NCBI RefSeq assembly: GCF_947498825.1
Contig: NZ_CANMLV010000017.1
Location: 1-64,000 of the forward strand
Source of the DNA: an uncultured Cedecea sp.
GTDB lineage: Bacteria > Pseudomonadota > Gammaproteobacteria > Enterobacterales > Enterobacteriaceae
Length of the DNA: 64,000 bases
Reading direction: 5' to 3'
The position numbers and the translations under genes were made by a program. Positions 20,288-31,834 of this stretch are shown here, piece by piece. Within the stretch, counting starts at the first letter, position 1; every line of letters starts with the position of its first letter. The notes beneath the pieces are model-generated. The model was given only the letters and a program-made list of their open reading frames with translations. It did not search any database and was not told the DNA's origin.

Positions 20288-22690
20288 TTACCAAGTTTTA
20301 CCAATGTTAAATTGGAACTGTTCAGACTTATCACCTTCATAAGTTTTTACAGGCTTAGCATAAGAGAAGACCAATGGTCCCAGCGGTGACATCCACTGTA
20401 AGGCAATACCAGCGGACATACGAATATCACTTGGTTTACCATAATCCGGTAAGCCTGCAATGTTATCCCAATTGGTATCCCAGACTGTACCGGCATCCAT
20501 AAACAAGGAAGTACGTACAGAGTTGGCATACTGCTCACTCAGGAATGGCGTTGGTGTAATAAGTTCGAGACTTGCCACACCCATAGCATTACCACCTACG
20601 GCATCATTGGAACGACAATACTGACTGCCAATATCAGTAGTCTCACAGTTACGCTGATTCGGTCCATAATAAACGGCCTTAGGACCGATGTTATTAGACT
20701 GGAAACCACGTACAGTACTGGAACCACCGGCATAGAAGTTTTCATAGAACGGCATCTCTTTGCCGCCTAAACCGTCACCGTAACCCCAACGTGTTCTGCC
20801 CAGTACCACCCAGGTTCTGTCCTGGTTAATAGGGAAGTAACTTGCAGTATCCAGCGTGACTTTATAAAACTCATTTTCGGAACCAGGGATGGTCACTTTA
20901 CCATTCAGATTGACGCGAGAGCCTTCAGTTGGGAAGAATCCGCGGTCAAGATTGTTGTAGGTCCAGCCATAGTTCAGCGTGAAGTCATCCGCAGAGAAGC
21001 CATTTGATTTGACATCACGGGAAGGATTTTCACCCATCGAGTCCAGATAACGCCACATAGCAACTTGCGGTTGCATGTTCGACAATGAGTTATGAACATA
21101 GCCTAACCCCAGACGCAACGTATTGTATTCGTTGACAGGGAAACCGAGGGTGCTGTCCAGACCATAACTTTTGTTCGTATAGTCAGAGAGGTCAGCATCA
21201 TTGGCTTTAAAATCATTGTAGAAAAGACGTCCGCCAAGGCTGACACCATCGACAGTGAAATACGGGTCAGTTACGGACAATTCCGCATAGGTCTGATAGT
21301 CGTTTTTAGTTCCATTGATGCCAACAGCATAACCTGTACCTAACCAGTTATCCTGCTGAACACCCACCTGGAAGCTGACACCACTTTCCGTACCATAGCC
21401 GATACCAAAGTTTAAGCTACCGGTATTTCGCTCTTTCACTTTATAGATAACATCTACTTGGTCGGGGATACCTGAAACACGCTGAGTATCGACATCAACT
21501 GTTTCAAAATAACCCAGACGGTTCAGACGCTCTTTACCGGCATCAACTAAGTCGCTACCAAGCCAGGCACCTTCCATCTGACGCATTTCGCGACGCAGAA
21601 CGACATCTTTACTGGTATCGTTACCTTCAAAGCGGATCTTACGTACGTAGAAACGATTTCCGGCATCAACACTGACGTGCAGTTTTACCGTTTTATCAAC
21701 GTCATTGATTTCAGGCTGAGTCTGTACTCGCGGATAAGCATACCCATAACGGCCTAGCAGCTTTTTAATGCTGTCTTCCATCTGGGTGACTTTGGCTCCG
21801 CTATATAATTCTTCAGGCTTGAATACCGTCAGACCTTCGATTTCAGCCGAATATCCAGCCAGATTGCCTCTCACATCAACACCATTAAGCTTGTATTTCT
21901 CGCCTTCAGTGATGTTAATAGTGACATAAATACTTTTTTTGTCTGGCGTCAGGCTAACCTGCGTGGAGTCAATATTGAAACGCGCATAACCGCGATCAAG
22001 ATAGTAACTGCGCAGCGTTTCAAGGTCTCCGGCCAGTTTTTGTTTCTGATATTTACGATCAGCAACAACGTTCCACCAAGGCACTTCATCCCTTAACTGG
22101 AACTGAGAGATAAGCTCTTCAGTGGTAAAGACTTTATTACCGACGATGTTAATCTGCTGAATTTTCGCAGAAACGCCTTCCTGGAATACCAGTTTTAAGT
22201 CAACGCGATTTCTTGGCAATGGTGTGACTACCGCTTTCACGCTAGCACTGTATTTACCTACGCTGTAGTAGAAATCTTCAAGTCCCTTTTCGATATCAGC
22301 AATCGTAGTACGATCCAGAGACTCACCCACGCGAACCCCTGAAGCTTCAAGGTTTTGCTTGAGCATGTCATCTTTCACCGACTTATTGCCAGAGAAAGTG
22401 ATGTTCGCAATAGTTGGGCGTTCTTTAACCTGAACCAGAAGTGTATCACCATCGCGTAATACTCTTACGTCTTCGAAGTTGCCAGTGGCAAACAACGAAC
22501 GAATAGTATTACTGATGTCCTCGTCAGAGATGTTATCCCCAACGCGAACAGGCATGCTAAGGAGGGCCGCACCAACGGCAACTCGTTGCAGGCCTTCGAA
22601 ATGAATGTCCTTCACTACGAACCCGTCTGCACCGTATACGGTGGCGCTGCTAAACAGCAGCGACGCTATGAGCAACTTTTTCATCGCCAT
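20288..22690 (-). CDS. bamA: Outer-membrane protein assembly factor BamA
   Basis: Essential Omp85 core of the BAM complex. The 800-residue product has a signal peptide (cleavage after VYGA), five POTRA domains (about 21-420) and a 16-strand beta-barrel with the conserved VRGFQ motif in loop 6 and a C-terminal aromatic residue (GKTW). It is about 10 residues shorter than E. coli BamA; the visible difference is in the external loop 6 region, shorter around the NQRNCETTD segment. Confidence 0.98.
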   Translation of the reverse strand: MAMKKLLIASLLFSSATVYGADGFVVKDIHFEGLQRVAVGAALLSMPVRVGDNISDEDISNTIRSLFATGNFEDVRVLRDGDTLLVQVKERPTIANITFSGNKSVKDDMLKQNLEASGVRVGESLDRTTIADIEKGLEDFYYSVGKYSASVKAVVTPLPRNRVDLKLVFQEGVSAKIQQINIVGNKVFTTEELISQFQLRDEVPWWNVVADRKYQKQKLAGDLETLRSYYLDRGYARFNIDSTQVSLTPDKKSIYVTINITEGEKYKLNGVDVRGNLAGYSAEIEGLTVFKPEELYSGAKVTQMEDSIKKLLGRYGYAYPRVQTQPEINDVDKTVKLHVSVDAGNRFYVRKIRFEGNDTSKDVVLRREMRQMEGAWLGSDLVDAGKERLNRLGYFETVDVDTQRVSGIPDQVDVIYKVKERNTGSLNFGIGYGTESGVSFQVGVQQDNWLGTGYAVGINGTKNDYQTYAELSVTDPYFTVDGVSLGGRLFYNDFKANDADLSDYTNKSYGLDSTLGFPVNEYNTLRLGLGYVHNSLSNMQPQVAMWRYLDSMGENPSRDVKSNGFSADDFTLNYGWTYNNLDRGFFPTEGSRVNLNGKVTIPGSENEFYKVTLDTASYFPINQDRTWVVLGRTRWGYGDGLGGKEMPFYENFYAGGSSTVRGFQSNNIGPKAVYYGPNQRNCETTDIGSQYCRSNDAVGGNAMGVASLELITPTPFLSEQYANSVRTSLFMDAGTVWDTNWDNIAGLPDYGKPSDIRMSAGIALQWMSPLGPLVFSYAKPVKTYEGDKSEQFQFNIGKTW

Positions 22691-22720
22691 CGTTGTTACG
22701 CGTTATTCCTAACCTATTCT

Positions 22721-24073
22721 CTATAAACGAGAGAAATCATTGAAAAGTGCAAGCCCCATTAATAACACCAGCAAAACAGAGCCAATGCGATAACTAACAT
22801 CTTGAACTCGCTCAGAAACCGGTGCGCCTTTTAGTTTCTCAATTGCTAAAAACAGCAGATGTCCGCCGTCCAGAACAGGAAGAGGGAACAGGTTAATTAT
22901 ACCCAAGTTAATGCTAATGAGAGCCAAGAACATGAGGTAGTAAATCACACCGTATTCCGCTGACATCCCTGCGCCCTGGGCAATTGAGATTGGCCCACTG
23001 AGATTATTCAGCTTTACATCACCGGTTATTAATTTTCCCAGCATGTTGACCGTGAGCTTCATCAGTTGCCAGGTTTTATCCGTAGCTTCTGCGACTGCAA
23101 CAAACGGTCCGTACTGTTTTACTGTTTTGTACTCTTCAGGTAACGGGATGACTTCTGGTACTACTCCCGCAAATCCTTCTAACTTCGTTTTGCCCTGTTT
23201 ACTATCGGGGGTAAGCGTTAGCTCACGGGGCTCCCCTTTACGATCGACCTCGACCATTAGTGGCTGACCTGGATTATCACGAACCTGATAAACAAAATCC
23301 ATCCACTGTGTCACTGGCTGACCATTGACTTTAACGATCCTGTCGCCCGCTTGCAAACCTGCTTTATCAGCAGCTGACTGAGGCTGTACTTCTTGCAATA
23401 CTGTTTTGACTTCGGCTCCCTTGGGTCTGAAACCTAATGAGGTGATAGCGTCCTCTTTATCAGGTTCAAACTGCCAGTGGCTCAAATCAAGTGTCGTCTC
23501 TCGCGTTTGAGCGGTACCGAATGGAGCGTAAGCAACACGCACGCTGTCATCACCGATTTTAGAAAAAAGTGCTAAGCGCACTGAATCCCAATCAGGCGTT
23601 TCGATGCCATCTATCGCTTTAAGTTCCATTCCAGATGTAATTTGTGTTTCAGCAACGATAGAATTAGGGATAATTTCTCCCACAACCGGACGTAAACTCG
23701 GTACACCGATAATGAATACCAGCCAGTAGGCAAAAATCGCAAAGATGAAGTTGGCAAGCGGTCCGGCAGCAATAATGGCGGCGCGTTGTGATACCGTTTT
23801 GTTATTGAATGCGTAATGGCGCATTTCTGGTGAGACCGTTTCAACACGCTCATCGAGCATTTTGACGTATCCACCCAAGGGGATAATTGCGAGGACAAAT
23901 TCAGTGCCATGGCGATCGGTACGACGCCAGAACGCTTTTCCGAAACCAATGGAAAAGCGTTCAACCCGTACTCCACAGCGCCGGGCAACCCAAAAGTGGC
24001 CAAACTCATGCACGGTAATCAAAACACCCAGAGCAATGATAAATGCAGCCAAATTCCAGAGCAAGCTCAGCAT
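22721..24073 (-). CDS. rseP: Site-2 protease RseP
   Basis: Inner-membrane zinc protease that cleaves RseA after DegS and releases sigma-E. The 450-residue product has HEFGH (22-26) in the first transmembrane helix, two periplasmic PDZ domains (about 115-310) and the second metal motif LDGGH near the C-terminus. ATG 24073 gives the E. coli length; an ATG 12 bases upstream overlaps the cdsA stop (TAATG) and could also be used. Confidence 0.95.
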   Translation of the reverse strand: MLSLLWNLAAFIIALGVLITVHEFGHFWVARRCGVRVERFSIGFGKAFWRRTDRHGTEFVLAIIPLGGYVKMLDERVETVSPEMRHYAFNNKTVSQRAAIIAAGPLANFIFAIFAYWLVFIIGVPSLRPVVGEIIPNSIVAETQITSGMELKAIDGIETPDWDSVRLALFSKIGDDSVRVAYAPFGTAQTRETTLDLSHWQFEPDKEDAITSLGFRPKGAEVKTVLQEVQPQSAADKAGLQAGDRIVKVNGQPVTQWMDFVYQVRDNPGQPLMVEVDRKGEPRELTLTPDSKQGKTKLEGFAGVVPEVIPLPEEYKTVKQYGPFVAVAEATDKTWQLMKLTVNMLGKLITGDVKLNNLSGPISIAQGAGMSAEYGVIYYLMFLALISINLGIINLFPLPVLDGGHLLFLAIEKLKGAPVSERVQDVSYRIGSVLLVLLMGLALFNDFSRL

Positions 24074-24084
24074 AGAATATTCCA

Positions 24085-24942
24085 TTAGATAGTGCTAAAA
24101 ACCAGCAGCATCAGGCAGCTAAAGACCGGTATTGCAGCCGTTAAACTGTCAATTCGGTCAAGAATACCGCCATGTCCAGGTATAAGATGACTGCTATCTT
24201 TGATGCCCGCTTCACGCTTAAACATGCTTTCGGTTAAATCACCCAGTACCGAGGCTAACACAGCCACCACAGAGCAGATAAGCAAAATAGTTGGTGTCAC
24301 GTCAAAATCAACCCAGCGACTAAACAGCAGCGAGATGATGGCTGATGTCACCAATCCACCGACGACCCCTTCCCAAGTTTTGCCAGGGGAAACTTTAGGC
24401 GCAAGTTTATGTTTACCGAACATCTTACCAAACATATAGGCGCCAGAATCGGCACCCCATACCAGGCACATCACATATAACAACCAGATGGCACCCGCAT
24501 ACTGTTCAGTTTCATAGTGCCAGCTACGTAACACCACCATGCCCCAGAAAAACGGCACAATAGTTAACAAGCCAAACACCAGACGCAATAACTTTGAATC
24601 ACGCCAAAACGAGGCTGATACCGGATAAGATAATACCAGTAGCAACGCTATAATCCACCAGCCTAATGACGCCCATAGCGAAAATTCTATCGCTGGCAAA
24701 TGTGCAGTCATTAGATTGGCTGACGATAGCAGTAACATCGCTCCCAGCAGAAGCCCACACAGTAGTGCAAGCCCGATACGCTGAAAACGGGTCACAAAAC
24801 CGGCTAATTGCCCCCACTCCCAGGCTGCCAGAACACAAATAACGAGTGTCGCTATCGCAAATCCCATTGGTGGCAGTAAAAACAGTGCAGCTATCACGGC
24901 AGGGATCATGATAAATGCAGAAATCAGGCGATATTTCAGCAA
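24085..24942 (-). CDS. cdsA: Phosphatidate cytidylyltransferase
   Basis: Makes CDP-diacylglycerol from phosphatidate and CTP, the branch point to all phospholipids. The 285 residues are mostly transmembrane helices, with the C-terminal CDP-DAG synthase signature around [25 protein letters not shown]. It starts 18 bases after uppS and abuts rseP. Confidence 0.96.
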   Translation of the reverse strand: MLKYRLISAFIMIPAVIAALFLLPPMGFAIATLVICVLAAWEWGQLAGFVTRFQRIGLALLCGLLLGAMLLLSSANLMTAHLPAIEFSLWASLGWWIIALLLVLSYPVSASFWRDSKLLRLVFGLLTIVPFFWGMVVLRSWHYETEQYAGAIWLLYVMCLVWGADSGAYMFGKMFGKHKLAPKVSPGKTWEGVVGGLVTSAIISLLFSRWVDFDVTPTILLICSVVAVLASVLGDLTESMFKREAGIKDSSHLIPGHGGILDRIDSLTAAIPVFSCLMLLVFSTI

Positions 24943-24960
24943 AAGTGCCCCCCCGCTGAC

Positions 24961-25713
24961 CTATTCACTATCCGGCATGGCGCCACCAAAGCGGCGCTCT
25001 CGATTTGCAAAAGCATTTAACGCACCTTCAAAGTCTTGTTCATCGAAATCAGGCCAAAGAACATCGGTAAAATAAAGTTCCGCATAGGCAATCTGCCAGA
25101 TAAGAAAATTACTGATACGATGCTCTCCTCCTGTCCTAATCACTAAATCAACGGCAGGTTGTTCATTCATACAAATATGATTGCCCAGCAGTTGCTCATC
25201 AATATGATCCGGACGCAATTTTCCCTCTTGCACTTGTGAGGCAAGATACTTAACACCCTGAATGATATCCCAGCGACCACCGTAGTTTGCAGCAATATTC
25301 AGTGTCAGACCGGTATTATCATGAGTCAGCGCTTCCGCTTTTTTGATCCGGTCTTGTAAGCGACTGTTAAATCGGCTGGTATCACCGATAATGCGTAGAC
25401 GCACATTATGACGATGCAAGCTTTTTACTTCACTGTCTAAAGCCCAGACAAAAAGTTCCATCAACGCAGAAACTTCTTGTGCCGGGCGATTCCAGTTTTC
25501 ACTGCTAAAGGCATAAAGCGTGAGCGAATCGATACCGTTATTCGCTGCATAACTGACCGCACGACGAACAGACTTCGCTCCTGCTTTATGACCAAATACC
25601 CTCATTTTCCCTTGCAACTTTGCCCAGCGCCCGTTGCCATCCATAATAATGGCGACATGTCGGGCCCCGTGCGTCGATAAGGAACCGCTTGATTGTTCGT
25701 TGGAAGACAACAT
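24961..25713 (-). CDS. uppS: Undecaprenyl diphosphate synthase
   Basis: Cis-prenyltransferase making the C55 carrier for peptidoglycan and O-antigen. The 250-residue product has [11 protein letters not shown] with the catalytic Asp near residue 26 and the [11 protein letters not shown] signature. ATG 25713 is chosen from the family N-terminus; the frame is open 63 bases upstream. A terminator separates it from dxr, so it probably has its own promoter or depends on read-through. Confidence 0.95.
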   Translation of the reverse strand: MLSSNEQSSGSLSTHGARHVAIIMDGNGRWAKLQGKMRVFGHKAGAKSVRRAVSYAANNGIDSLTLYAFSSENWNRPAQEVSALMELFVWALDSEVKSLHRHNVRLRIIGDTSRFNSRLQDRIKKAEALTHDNTGLTLNIAANYGGRWDIIQGVKYLASQVQEGKLRPDHIDEQLLGNHICMNEQPAVDLVIRTGGEHRISNFLIWQIAYAELYFTDVLWPDFDEQDFEGALNAFANRERRFGGAMPDSE

Positions 25714-25774
25714 AACGCGTATTAATTCCCTGATAAAGACGAAGCGATAGTCAAAACACCAGAGCCAGCCATAC

Positions 25775-25801
25775 AAAAAAGCCGTGTTGTGACACGGCTT
25801 T
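25775..25801 (-). terminator. Rho-independent terminator after dxr
   Basis: On the minus strand AAAGCCGTGT pairs with ACACGGCTTT across a 4-base loop, followed by T residues. It lies 98 bases after the dxr stop and 62 bases before the uppS start. Confidence 0.85.
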
Positions 25802-25898
25802 ACGCTTAGCTGTCAGCCACATCTGCCAGTTAAGTGACGCAGACTATATCACCGAAGCACAAACTGAACAAATGGCGGCACCAGGCAATCGATAATTA

Positions 25899-27098
25899 TC
25901 ATCGACATGAGAAACGGATCACCTGTTTTTTTGCGACTTCACGCGCAAGCGCATCAATAGCCAGCACTTCCACGATACTCTCAGGTTCAGCTGAGCTGAT
26001 AGCAGACAAAACTTCACTGTTCACCGCAGCAATATCAGTAAACCTGAGGCGATTTTCCAGGAAAGCGGCAACCGAAACCTCATTGGCAGCATTCAGCGCC
26101 GTCGTAGCGGCCTGACCGACCTCAAATGCATCTATCGCCAATTTCAGGCAGGGATAACGCTGGAAATCGGGTTCGCAGAATGTCAGTGCTCCGGTTTTAC
26201 AGAAGTCCAGTGGAGGGACACCCGAAATGATACGATGCGGAAATGCCATTGCATGAGCAATAGGCGTTCGCATATCAGGCTCACCTAATTGCGCCACAAC
26301 ACTACCATCCAGATAACGTACCATGGAATGAATAACTGACTGTGGGTGAATCAGAACTTCCATTTGTGCAGCAGAAGCATTAAATAACCAGCGAGCCTCA
26401 ATATACTCCAGGCCCTTATTCATCATAGTCGCTGAATCTACTGATATTTTTCGCCCCATCGACCAGTTTGGATGATGGCAGGCTTGCTCTGGCGTCATTG
26501 CTGACAAGCTTTCAATTGGTGTTTCACGGAAAGGCCCACCGGATCCAGTGAGAATAATCGAAGAAACGCCATGCTCGTGGAGTTCGGCTGCACCAAGTTG
26601 ATTTTGTATCGTTTCAGGTAAACTCTGAAAAATGGCATTATGCTCACTATCAATAGGAAGCAAGCGTGTTTTACTGCGGGAAACTGCATCCATAAATAAG
26701 CGTCCGCAGGTGACCAGCGACTCTTTATTCGCCAGTAAGACCTCTTTTCCTGCATCAATCGCCGCAAGCGTAGGCAGTAACCCGGCAGCGCCAACAATCG
26801 CGGCCATCACTTGGTCAACCTCATCCATTGCGGCAACATCACAGGCTGCCTGCTCACCGGACAGAACCTCTGTTTTGCTCCCCTGCTCGGCTAACAAACG
26901 ACGTACCTCGTTAGCGCTCGACTCACAGGCCATTACAGCGAAACGCGGCGAAAATGCAAGACACTGCTCGACCATTTTCGCTACGTTTTGCCCTGCCACA
27001 AGTGCAAACACGGCAAACTTATCAGAGTTATTCTGGATGACACTCAGGGTGCTGACCCCCACAGAGCCAGTAGAACCAAGAACAGTAATCTGTTTCAT
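25899..27098 (-). CDS. dxr: 1-deoxy-D-xylulose 5-phosphate reductoisomerase
   Basis: Second step of the MEP isoprenoid pathway, the target of fosmidomycin. The 399-residue product has the NADPH-binding motif GSTGSVG (8-14) and metal-binding acidic residues in the central domain (DSEHNA region near residue 150). ATG 27098 gives the family length; the frame continues open for 108 bases upstream through the frr terminator and is not coding there. Confidence 0.96.
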   Translation of the reverse strand: MKQITVLGSTGSVGVSTLSVIQNNSDKFAVFALVAGQNVAKMVEQCLAFSPRFAVMACESSANEVRRLLAEQGSKTEVLSGEQAACDVAAMDEVDQVMAAIVGAAGLLPTLAAIDAGKEVLLANKESLVTCGRLFMDAVSRSKTRLLPIDSEHNAIFQSLPETIQNQLGAAELHEHGVSSIILTGSGGPFRETPIESLSAMTPEQACHHPNWSMGRKISVDSATMMNKGLEYIEARWLFNASAAQMEVLIHPQSVIHSMVRYLDGSVVAQLGEPDMRTPIAHAMAFPHRIISGVPPLDFCKTGALTFCEPDFQRYPCLKLAIDAFEVGQAATTALNAANEVSVAAFLENRLRFTDIAAVNSEVLSAISSAEPESIVEVLAIDALAREVAKKQVIRFSCR

Positions 27099-27180
27099 GA
27101 GAATACTCGGAATTGTAAATACACTATTTATGGGGCATAAGTTTGCGGCGACATTGGCGAATTGTCTATGCCTTTCACAA

Positions 27181-27234
27181 AACAAAACGCCGCCTGGCTT
27201 CCCCATAATGCATTCGGGGTCATCAGACGGCGTT
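27181..27234 (-). terminator. Rho-independent terminator after frr
   Basis: On the minus strand AACGCCG...ACCCC pairs with GGGG...CGGCGTT around an AT-containing loop, then TTTGTTTTG. It begins 17 bases after the frr stop. Confidence 0.85.
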
Positions 27235-27251
27235 ATTTTCAGCGTTGCAGA

Positions 27252-27809
27252 TTAGAACTGCATCAGTTCGGTTTCTTTATCAGCTAACGCGGCATCGACT
27301 TTCTTGATAGCAACATCAGTCATTTTTTGCACGTCATCCTGAGAACGACGATCGTCATCTTCGCTGATTTCTTTATCTTTCAGTAATACTTTAACTTTAT
27401 CGTTCGCGTCACGACGCACGTTACGCACGGCAACACGAGCACCTTCAGCTTCACCGCGAACAATTTTGATAAGCTCTTTACGGCGCTCTTCAGTCAAGGC
27501 AGGAAGCGGAACACGAATATCGCTTCCTGCTGAACTTGGGTTCAGACCCAGATCAGAAGCCATAATTGCTTTCTCAACTGCCGCGCTCAAAGAACGGTCA
27601 AAAACGTTAATTTTGAGGGTACGGGAATCTTCTACAGTGACACTCGCCAGCTGACGCAGTGGCGTTGGCGTGCCGTAATAAGGCACAACAATTCCATCTA
27701 ACAGACTTGGGGAGGCACGACCAGTACGGATTTTACTGATTTGATTTTTAAACGCTTCGACGCATTTTTCCATACGGACTTCAGCATCTTTTCTGATATC
27801 GCTTATCAC
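27252..27809 (-). CDS. frr: Ribosome recycling factor
   Basis: Splits post-termination ribosomes with EF-G. 185 residues, the exact family length, with the [11 protein letters not shown] segment (about 31-41) between the long helical domain I and domain II. It follows pyrH in the conserved order rpsB-tsf-pyrH-frr. Confidence 0.97.
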   Translation of the reverse strand: MISDIRKDAEVRMEKCVEAFKNQISKIRTGRASPSLLDGIVVPYYGTPTPLRQLASVTVEDSRTLKINVFDRSLSAAVEKAIMASDLGLNPSSAGSDIRVPLPALTEERRKELIKIVRGEAEGARVAVRNVRRDANDKVKVLLKDKEISEDDDRRSQDDVQKMTDVAIKKVDAALADKETELMQF

Positions 27810-27942
27810 GTTATGAATCCTTGAAAACTTGTTTAAGGCAGACCATGCTTATGAGCCGTCTTCGACGTGCGAGAAAGTATAGCCCCGTTATTCCATGGTG
27901 ATGTTAAAGCAAAATGCTACTTTGAGCCTGCTCCAACAAACA

Positions 27943-28668
27943 TTATTCAGTAATTAAAGTTCCTTCATTTTCGCCCATAACCACGCGACGCAACGCTCCC
28001 GGTTTGTTCATATTGAACACACGGATAGGCAATTTATGGTCACGAGCCAACGTAAAGGCTGCAAGATCCATGACTTTTAATTCTTTATCAAGAACTTCAT
28101 TATACGTCAATTGCTCGTATAAAGTAGCGGTCGGATCTTTTACTGGATCGGCAGTAAACACGCCATCGACTTTGGTGGCTTTAAGCACCACATCGGCTTC
28201 AATTTCGATGCCGCGTAAACAGGCTGCTGAGTCGGTGGTAAAGAACGGATTACCGGTACCCGCTGAAAGGATAACTACGCGATTATTACGCAGCAAACTA
28301 ATAGCTTCCGCCCAGCTATAGTTATCACACACGCCATTCAAAGGAATAGCTGACATCAGGCGGGCGTTCACATAGGCGCGATGTAACGAGTCACGCATAG
28401 CCAAACCATTCATTACAGTGGCCAGCATCCCCATGTGGTCGCCCACTACGCGATTCATGCCGGCTTTTGCCAGGCCTGCACCACGGAATAAATTTCCACC
28501 ACCAATCACCACCCCAACCTGAATACCCAACTCTACCAGTTCTTTAATCTCTTGCGCCATACGATCAAGAATACTTGCATCGATCCCGAAGCCTTCTGAA
28601 CCTTGCAGAGCTTCACCACTCAGTTTGAGTAGAATGCGTTTATAGACGGGTTTTGCATTGGTAGCCAT
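27943..28668 (-). CDS. pyrH: UMP kinase
   Basis: Hexameric bacterial UMP kinase of the amino-acid-kinase family, regulated by GTP and UTP. The 241-residue product has the N-terminal KLSGEAL motif, GGGNLFRG and the central VDGVFTADP region. It lies 130 bases after tsf, behind a terminator, so it should have its own promoter in that gap. Confidence 0.97.
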   Translation of the reverse strand: MATNAKPVYKRILLKLSGEALQGSEGFGIDASILDRMAQEIKELVELGIQVGVVIGGGNLFRGAGLAKAGMNRVVGDHMGMLATVMNGLAMRDSLHRAYVNARLMSAIPLNGVCDNYSWAEAISLLRNNRVVILSAGTGNPFFTTDSAACLRGIEIEADVVLKATKVDGVFTADPVKDPTATLYEQLTYNEVLDKELKVMDLAAFTLARDHKLPIRVFNMNKPGALRRVVMGENEGTLITE

Positions 28669-28762
28669 GTTTCTTTCCTGAGAACAGTAAACGAACGGGG
28701 ATGGTTAATTCAGACACTTTCAGCCAAATGTTACAATCATTGACTGAATTTAACGCTCAGAT

Positions 28763-28794
28763 AAAAAGGAACCGCCAGTTGGCGGTTCTTTTTA
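28763..28794 (-). terminator. Rho-independent terminator after tsf
   Basis: On the minus strand AAAGAACCGCCA pairs with TGGCGGTTC followed by CTTTTTAT. It starts 4 bases after the tsf stop. Confidence 0.88.
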
Positions 28795-28798
28795 AACC

Positions 28799-29650
28799 TT
28801 AAGACTGCTTGGACATTGCAGCAACTTCTGCTGCGAAGTCAGTCTCAACTTTCTCAATACCTTCACCCACTTCAAAGCGGATAAAGTTAGTCACATCAGC
28901 GTTGTGCTCTTTCAGCAGCTGGCCCACAGTTTTGCTTGGGTCCATAACGAAAGGCTGACCAGTCAGAGAAACTTCACCGGTGAATTTCTTCATACGGCCT
29001 TCAACCATTTTCTCTGCGATTTCTTTCGGCTTACCAGACTGCATCGCGATGTCCAGTTGTACCTGGTACTCTTTCTCAACGACTTCAGCAGACACGTCTT
29101 CTGGTTTAACGAATTCAGGCTTGCTTGCAGCAACGTGCATAGCCAGCTGTTTAACCAGCTCTTCGTCAGCACCGGTAGCTGCAATCAGAACACCAATACG
29201 TGCACCGTGCAGGTAGCTACCCAGAACATCGCCTTCCAGGGAAGCAACGCGGCGGATATTGATGTTTTCACCAATTTTTGCCACCAGAGCAACACGCTCT
29301 TCTTCAAATTGCTCTTTCAGCGCATCAACGTTAGTGATTTTGCCTGCAAGTGCAGTGTCCAGAACTTTGTTAGCGAAAGCCTGGAAACCAGCATCTTTAG
29401 CAACGAAGTCAGTCTGGCAGTTTACTTCCAGGATCAGACCATAGTTACCATCGATTTTGGTGATGATCACGCCGTCAGCAGCAACGTTACCTGCTTTTTT
29501 AGCGGCTTTGATAGCACCAGACTTACGCATGTTTTCGATTGCCAGCTCAATGTCGCCGTTAGCTTCGGTCAGCGATTTTTTGCAATCCATCATGCCAGCG
29601 CCAGTACGCTCACGCAGCTCTTTTACCAGGGATGCGGTAATTTCAGCCAT
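28799..29650 (-). CDS. tsf: Translation elongation factor Ts
   Basis: Nucleotide exchange factor for EF-Tu. The 283-residue product has the N-terminal UBA-like domain with [13 protein letters not shown], the TDFV motif (about residues 80-83, in CQTDFVAKD) that contacts EF-Tu, and the C-terminal core. It is cotranscribed with rpsB. Confidence 0.97.
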   Translation of the reverse strand: MAEITASLVKELRERTGAGMMDCKKSLTEANGDIELAIENMRKSGAIKAAKKAGNVAADGVIITKIDGNYGLILEVNCQTDFVAKDAGFQAFANKVLDTALAGKITNVDALKEQFEEERVALVAKIGENINIRRVASLEGDVLGSYLHGARIGVLIAATGADEELVKQLAMHVAASKPEFVKPEDVSAEVVEKEYQVQLDIAMQSGKPKEIAEKMVEGRMKKFTGEVSLTGQPFVMDPSKTVGQLLKEHNADVTNFIRFEVGEGIEKVETDFAAEVAAMSKQS

Positions 29651-29706
29651 TCTAAAATCCTCGGAGATGTCACTTGCCTGTCATAAAACAGACAAATTTA
29701 AAAGTG

Positions 29707-29732
29707 AAAAAGGGGCCATATAAAGGCCCCTA
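29707..29732 (-). terminator. Attenuator-like hairpin between rpsB and tsf
   Basis: On the minus strand GGGGCC pairs with GGCCCC across TTTATAT, followed by TTTTT. Lying within the operon, it probably terminates only part of the transcripts and sets the S2 to EF-Ts ratio; this is inference from position. Confidence 0.75.
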
Positions 29733-29783
29733 ACCAAACTAGATACTACCTGGTTAAATAAGGGCTCTAACGAGCTGGCCTTA

Positions 29784-30664
<881 letters not shown>

Positions 30665-30670
30665 GCGCGC

Positions 30671-30700
30671 TTTATACCATAAATTGCCATCAGACTCCAA
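30671..30700 (-). promoter_or_regulatory. Predicted rpsB promoter
   Basis: On the minus strand TTGGAG (30695-30700), an 18-base spacer, and TATAAA (30671-30676), followed by a GCGCGCC discriminator. GC-rich discriminators are typical of stringently controlled translation genes. Confidence 0.6.
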
Positions 30701-30856
30701 TAGTTGTTGGCGTATTAAGCATTCAATGATTCTCGATTTGGCAGGACGCAGCCCCGCTGATACCATTAGCCTATTGATTACCAGTAAAGAGTCTGCTCCA
30801 TCCATTGAAACAGATTCTTAATGATTGTCGAAATTTTCGACCACTGTGGACCCGAT

Positions 30857-31651
30857 ATGGCTATCTCAATTAAAACTTCTGAAGAAATCGAAAAAATGCG
30901 CGTTGCAGGTCGCCTTGCGGCCGATGTGCTTGAAATGATCGCACCTTATGTAAAACCGGGCGTGAGCACCGGTGAGCTGGACAGGCTTTGCAATGACTAT
31001 ATCGTCAACCATCAACATGCAGTTTCAGCCTGCCTTGGCTATCACGGTTTTCCTAAATCAGTATGTATCTCTTTGAATGAAGTGGTTTGTCACGGCATTC
31101 CTGATGACGAAAAGACATTGAAAGATGGCGATATCGTCAATATCGATGTCACCGTTATCAAAGACGAATACCACGGCGATACCTCAAAGATGTTTATTGT
31201 TGGTAAACCGACTATTCTCGGTGAGCGCCTGTGCCGTGTCACTCAAGAAAGTTTGTATCTGGCGCTGCGTATGGTTAAGCCGGGTATTCGTTTACGCACG
31301 CTGGGTGCCGCGATTCAGAAATTTGCAGAAGCAGAAGGCTTTTCTGTGGTGCGTGAATATTGTGGTCACGGTATCGGCCGTGGCTTCCACGAAGAACCAC
31401 AAGTATTGCATTACGATGCAGATGACGGCGGTGTAGTATTACAGCCCGGCATGACCTTCACCATCGAGCCTATGGTTAATGCCGGAGATTACCGCATTCG
31501 TACCATGAAAGATGGCTGGACGGTGAAAACTAAAGACCGCAGCCTGTCAGCGCAATATGAGCATACTATTGTGGTCACAGAAGATGGCTGTGAAATTCTG
31601 ACATTACGCAGCGATGACACCCTCCCTCGGGTTATCTCGCATAGCGCGTAA
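30857..31651 (+). CDS. map: Methionine aminopeptidase type I
   Basis: Removes the N-terminal Met from new proteins. The 264-residue product has the M24 pita-bread fold with the five metal ligands (DVTV, DTSK, GHGIGRGFHE, EPM and EHTI contexts). ATG 30857 gives the family N-terminus MAISIK; the frame is open 36 bases upstream. It is divergent from rpsB, as in E. coli. Confidence 0.97.
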   Translation: MAISIKTSEEIEKMRVAGRLAADVLEMIAPYVKPGVSTGELDRLCNDYIVNHQHAVSACLGYHGFPKSVCISLNEVVCHGIPDDEKTLKDGDIVNIDVTVIKDEYHGDTSKMFIVGKPTILGERLCRVTQESLYLALRMVKPGIRLRTLGAAIQKFAEAEGFSVVREYCGHGIGRGFHEEPQVLHYDADDGGVVLQPGMTFTIEPMVNAGDYRIRTMKDGWTVKTKDRSLSAQYEHTIVVTEDGCEILTLRSDDTLPRVISHSA

Positions 31652-31671
31652 GACGCTGAACATTTTCTCTG

Positions 31672-31698
31672 AGGCCGGCATTATGCCGGCCTTATTTT
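31672..31698 (+). terminator. Rho-independent terminator after map
   Basis: GGCCGGCA (31673-31680) pairs with TGCCGGCC (31684-31691) with a 3-base loop, followed by TTATTTTT. It starts 21 bases after the map stop. Confidence 0.85.
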
Positions 31699-31834
31699 TG
31701 TCCCTTTATTTACTCATTACCTGCCGCAACAGACATTTTGCAAACCGAGGAATAAGAAAAAATGATTTGTCGGTCTGACTGTTCAAGAGCGACAATCCCT
31801 TCAGTGAAATTTTCTGAATTTAGGGTGACGGACC

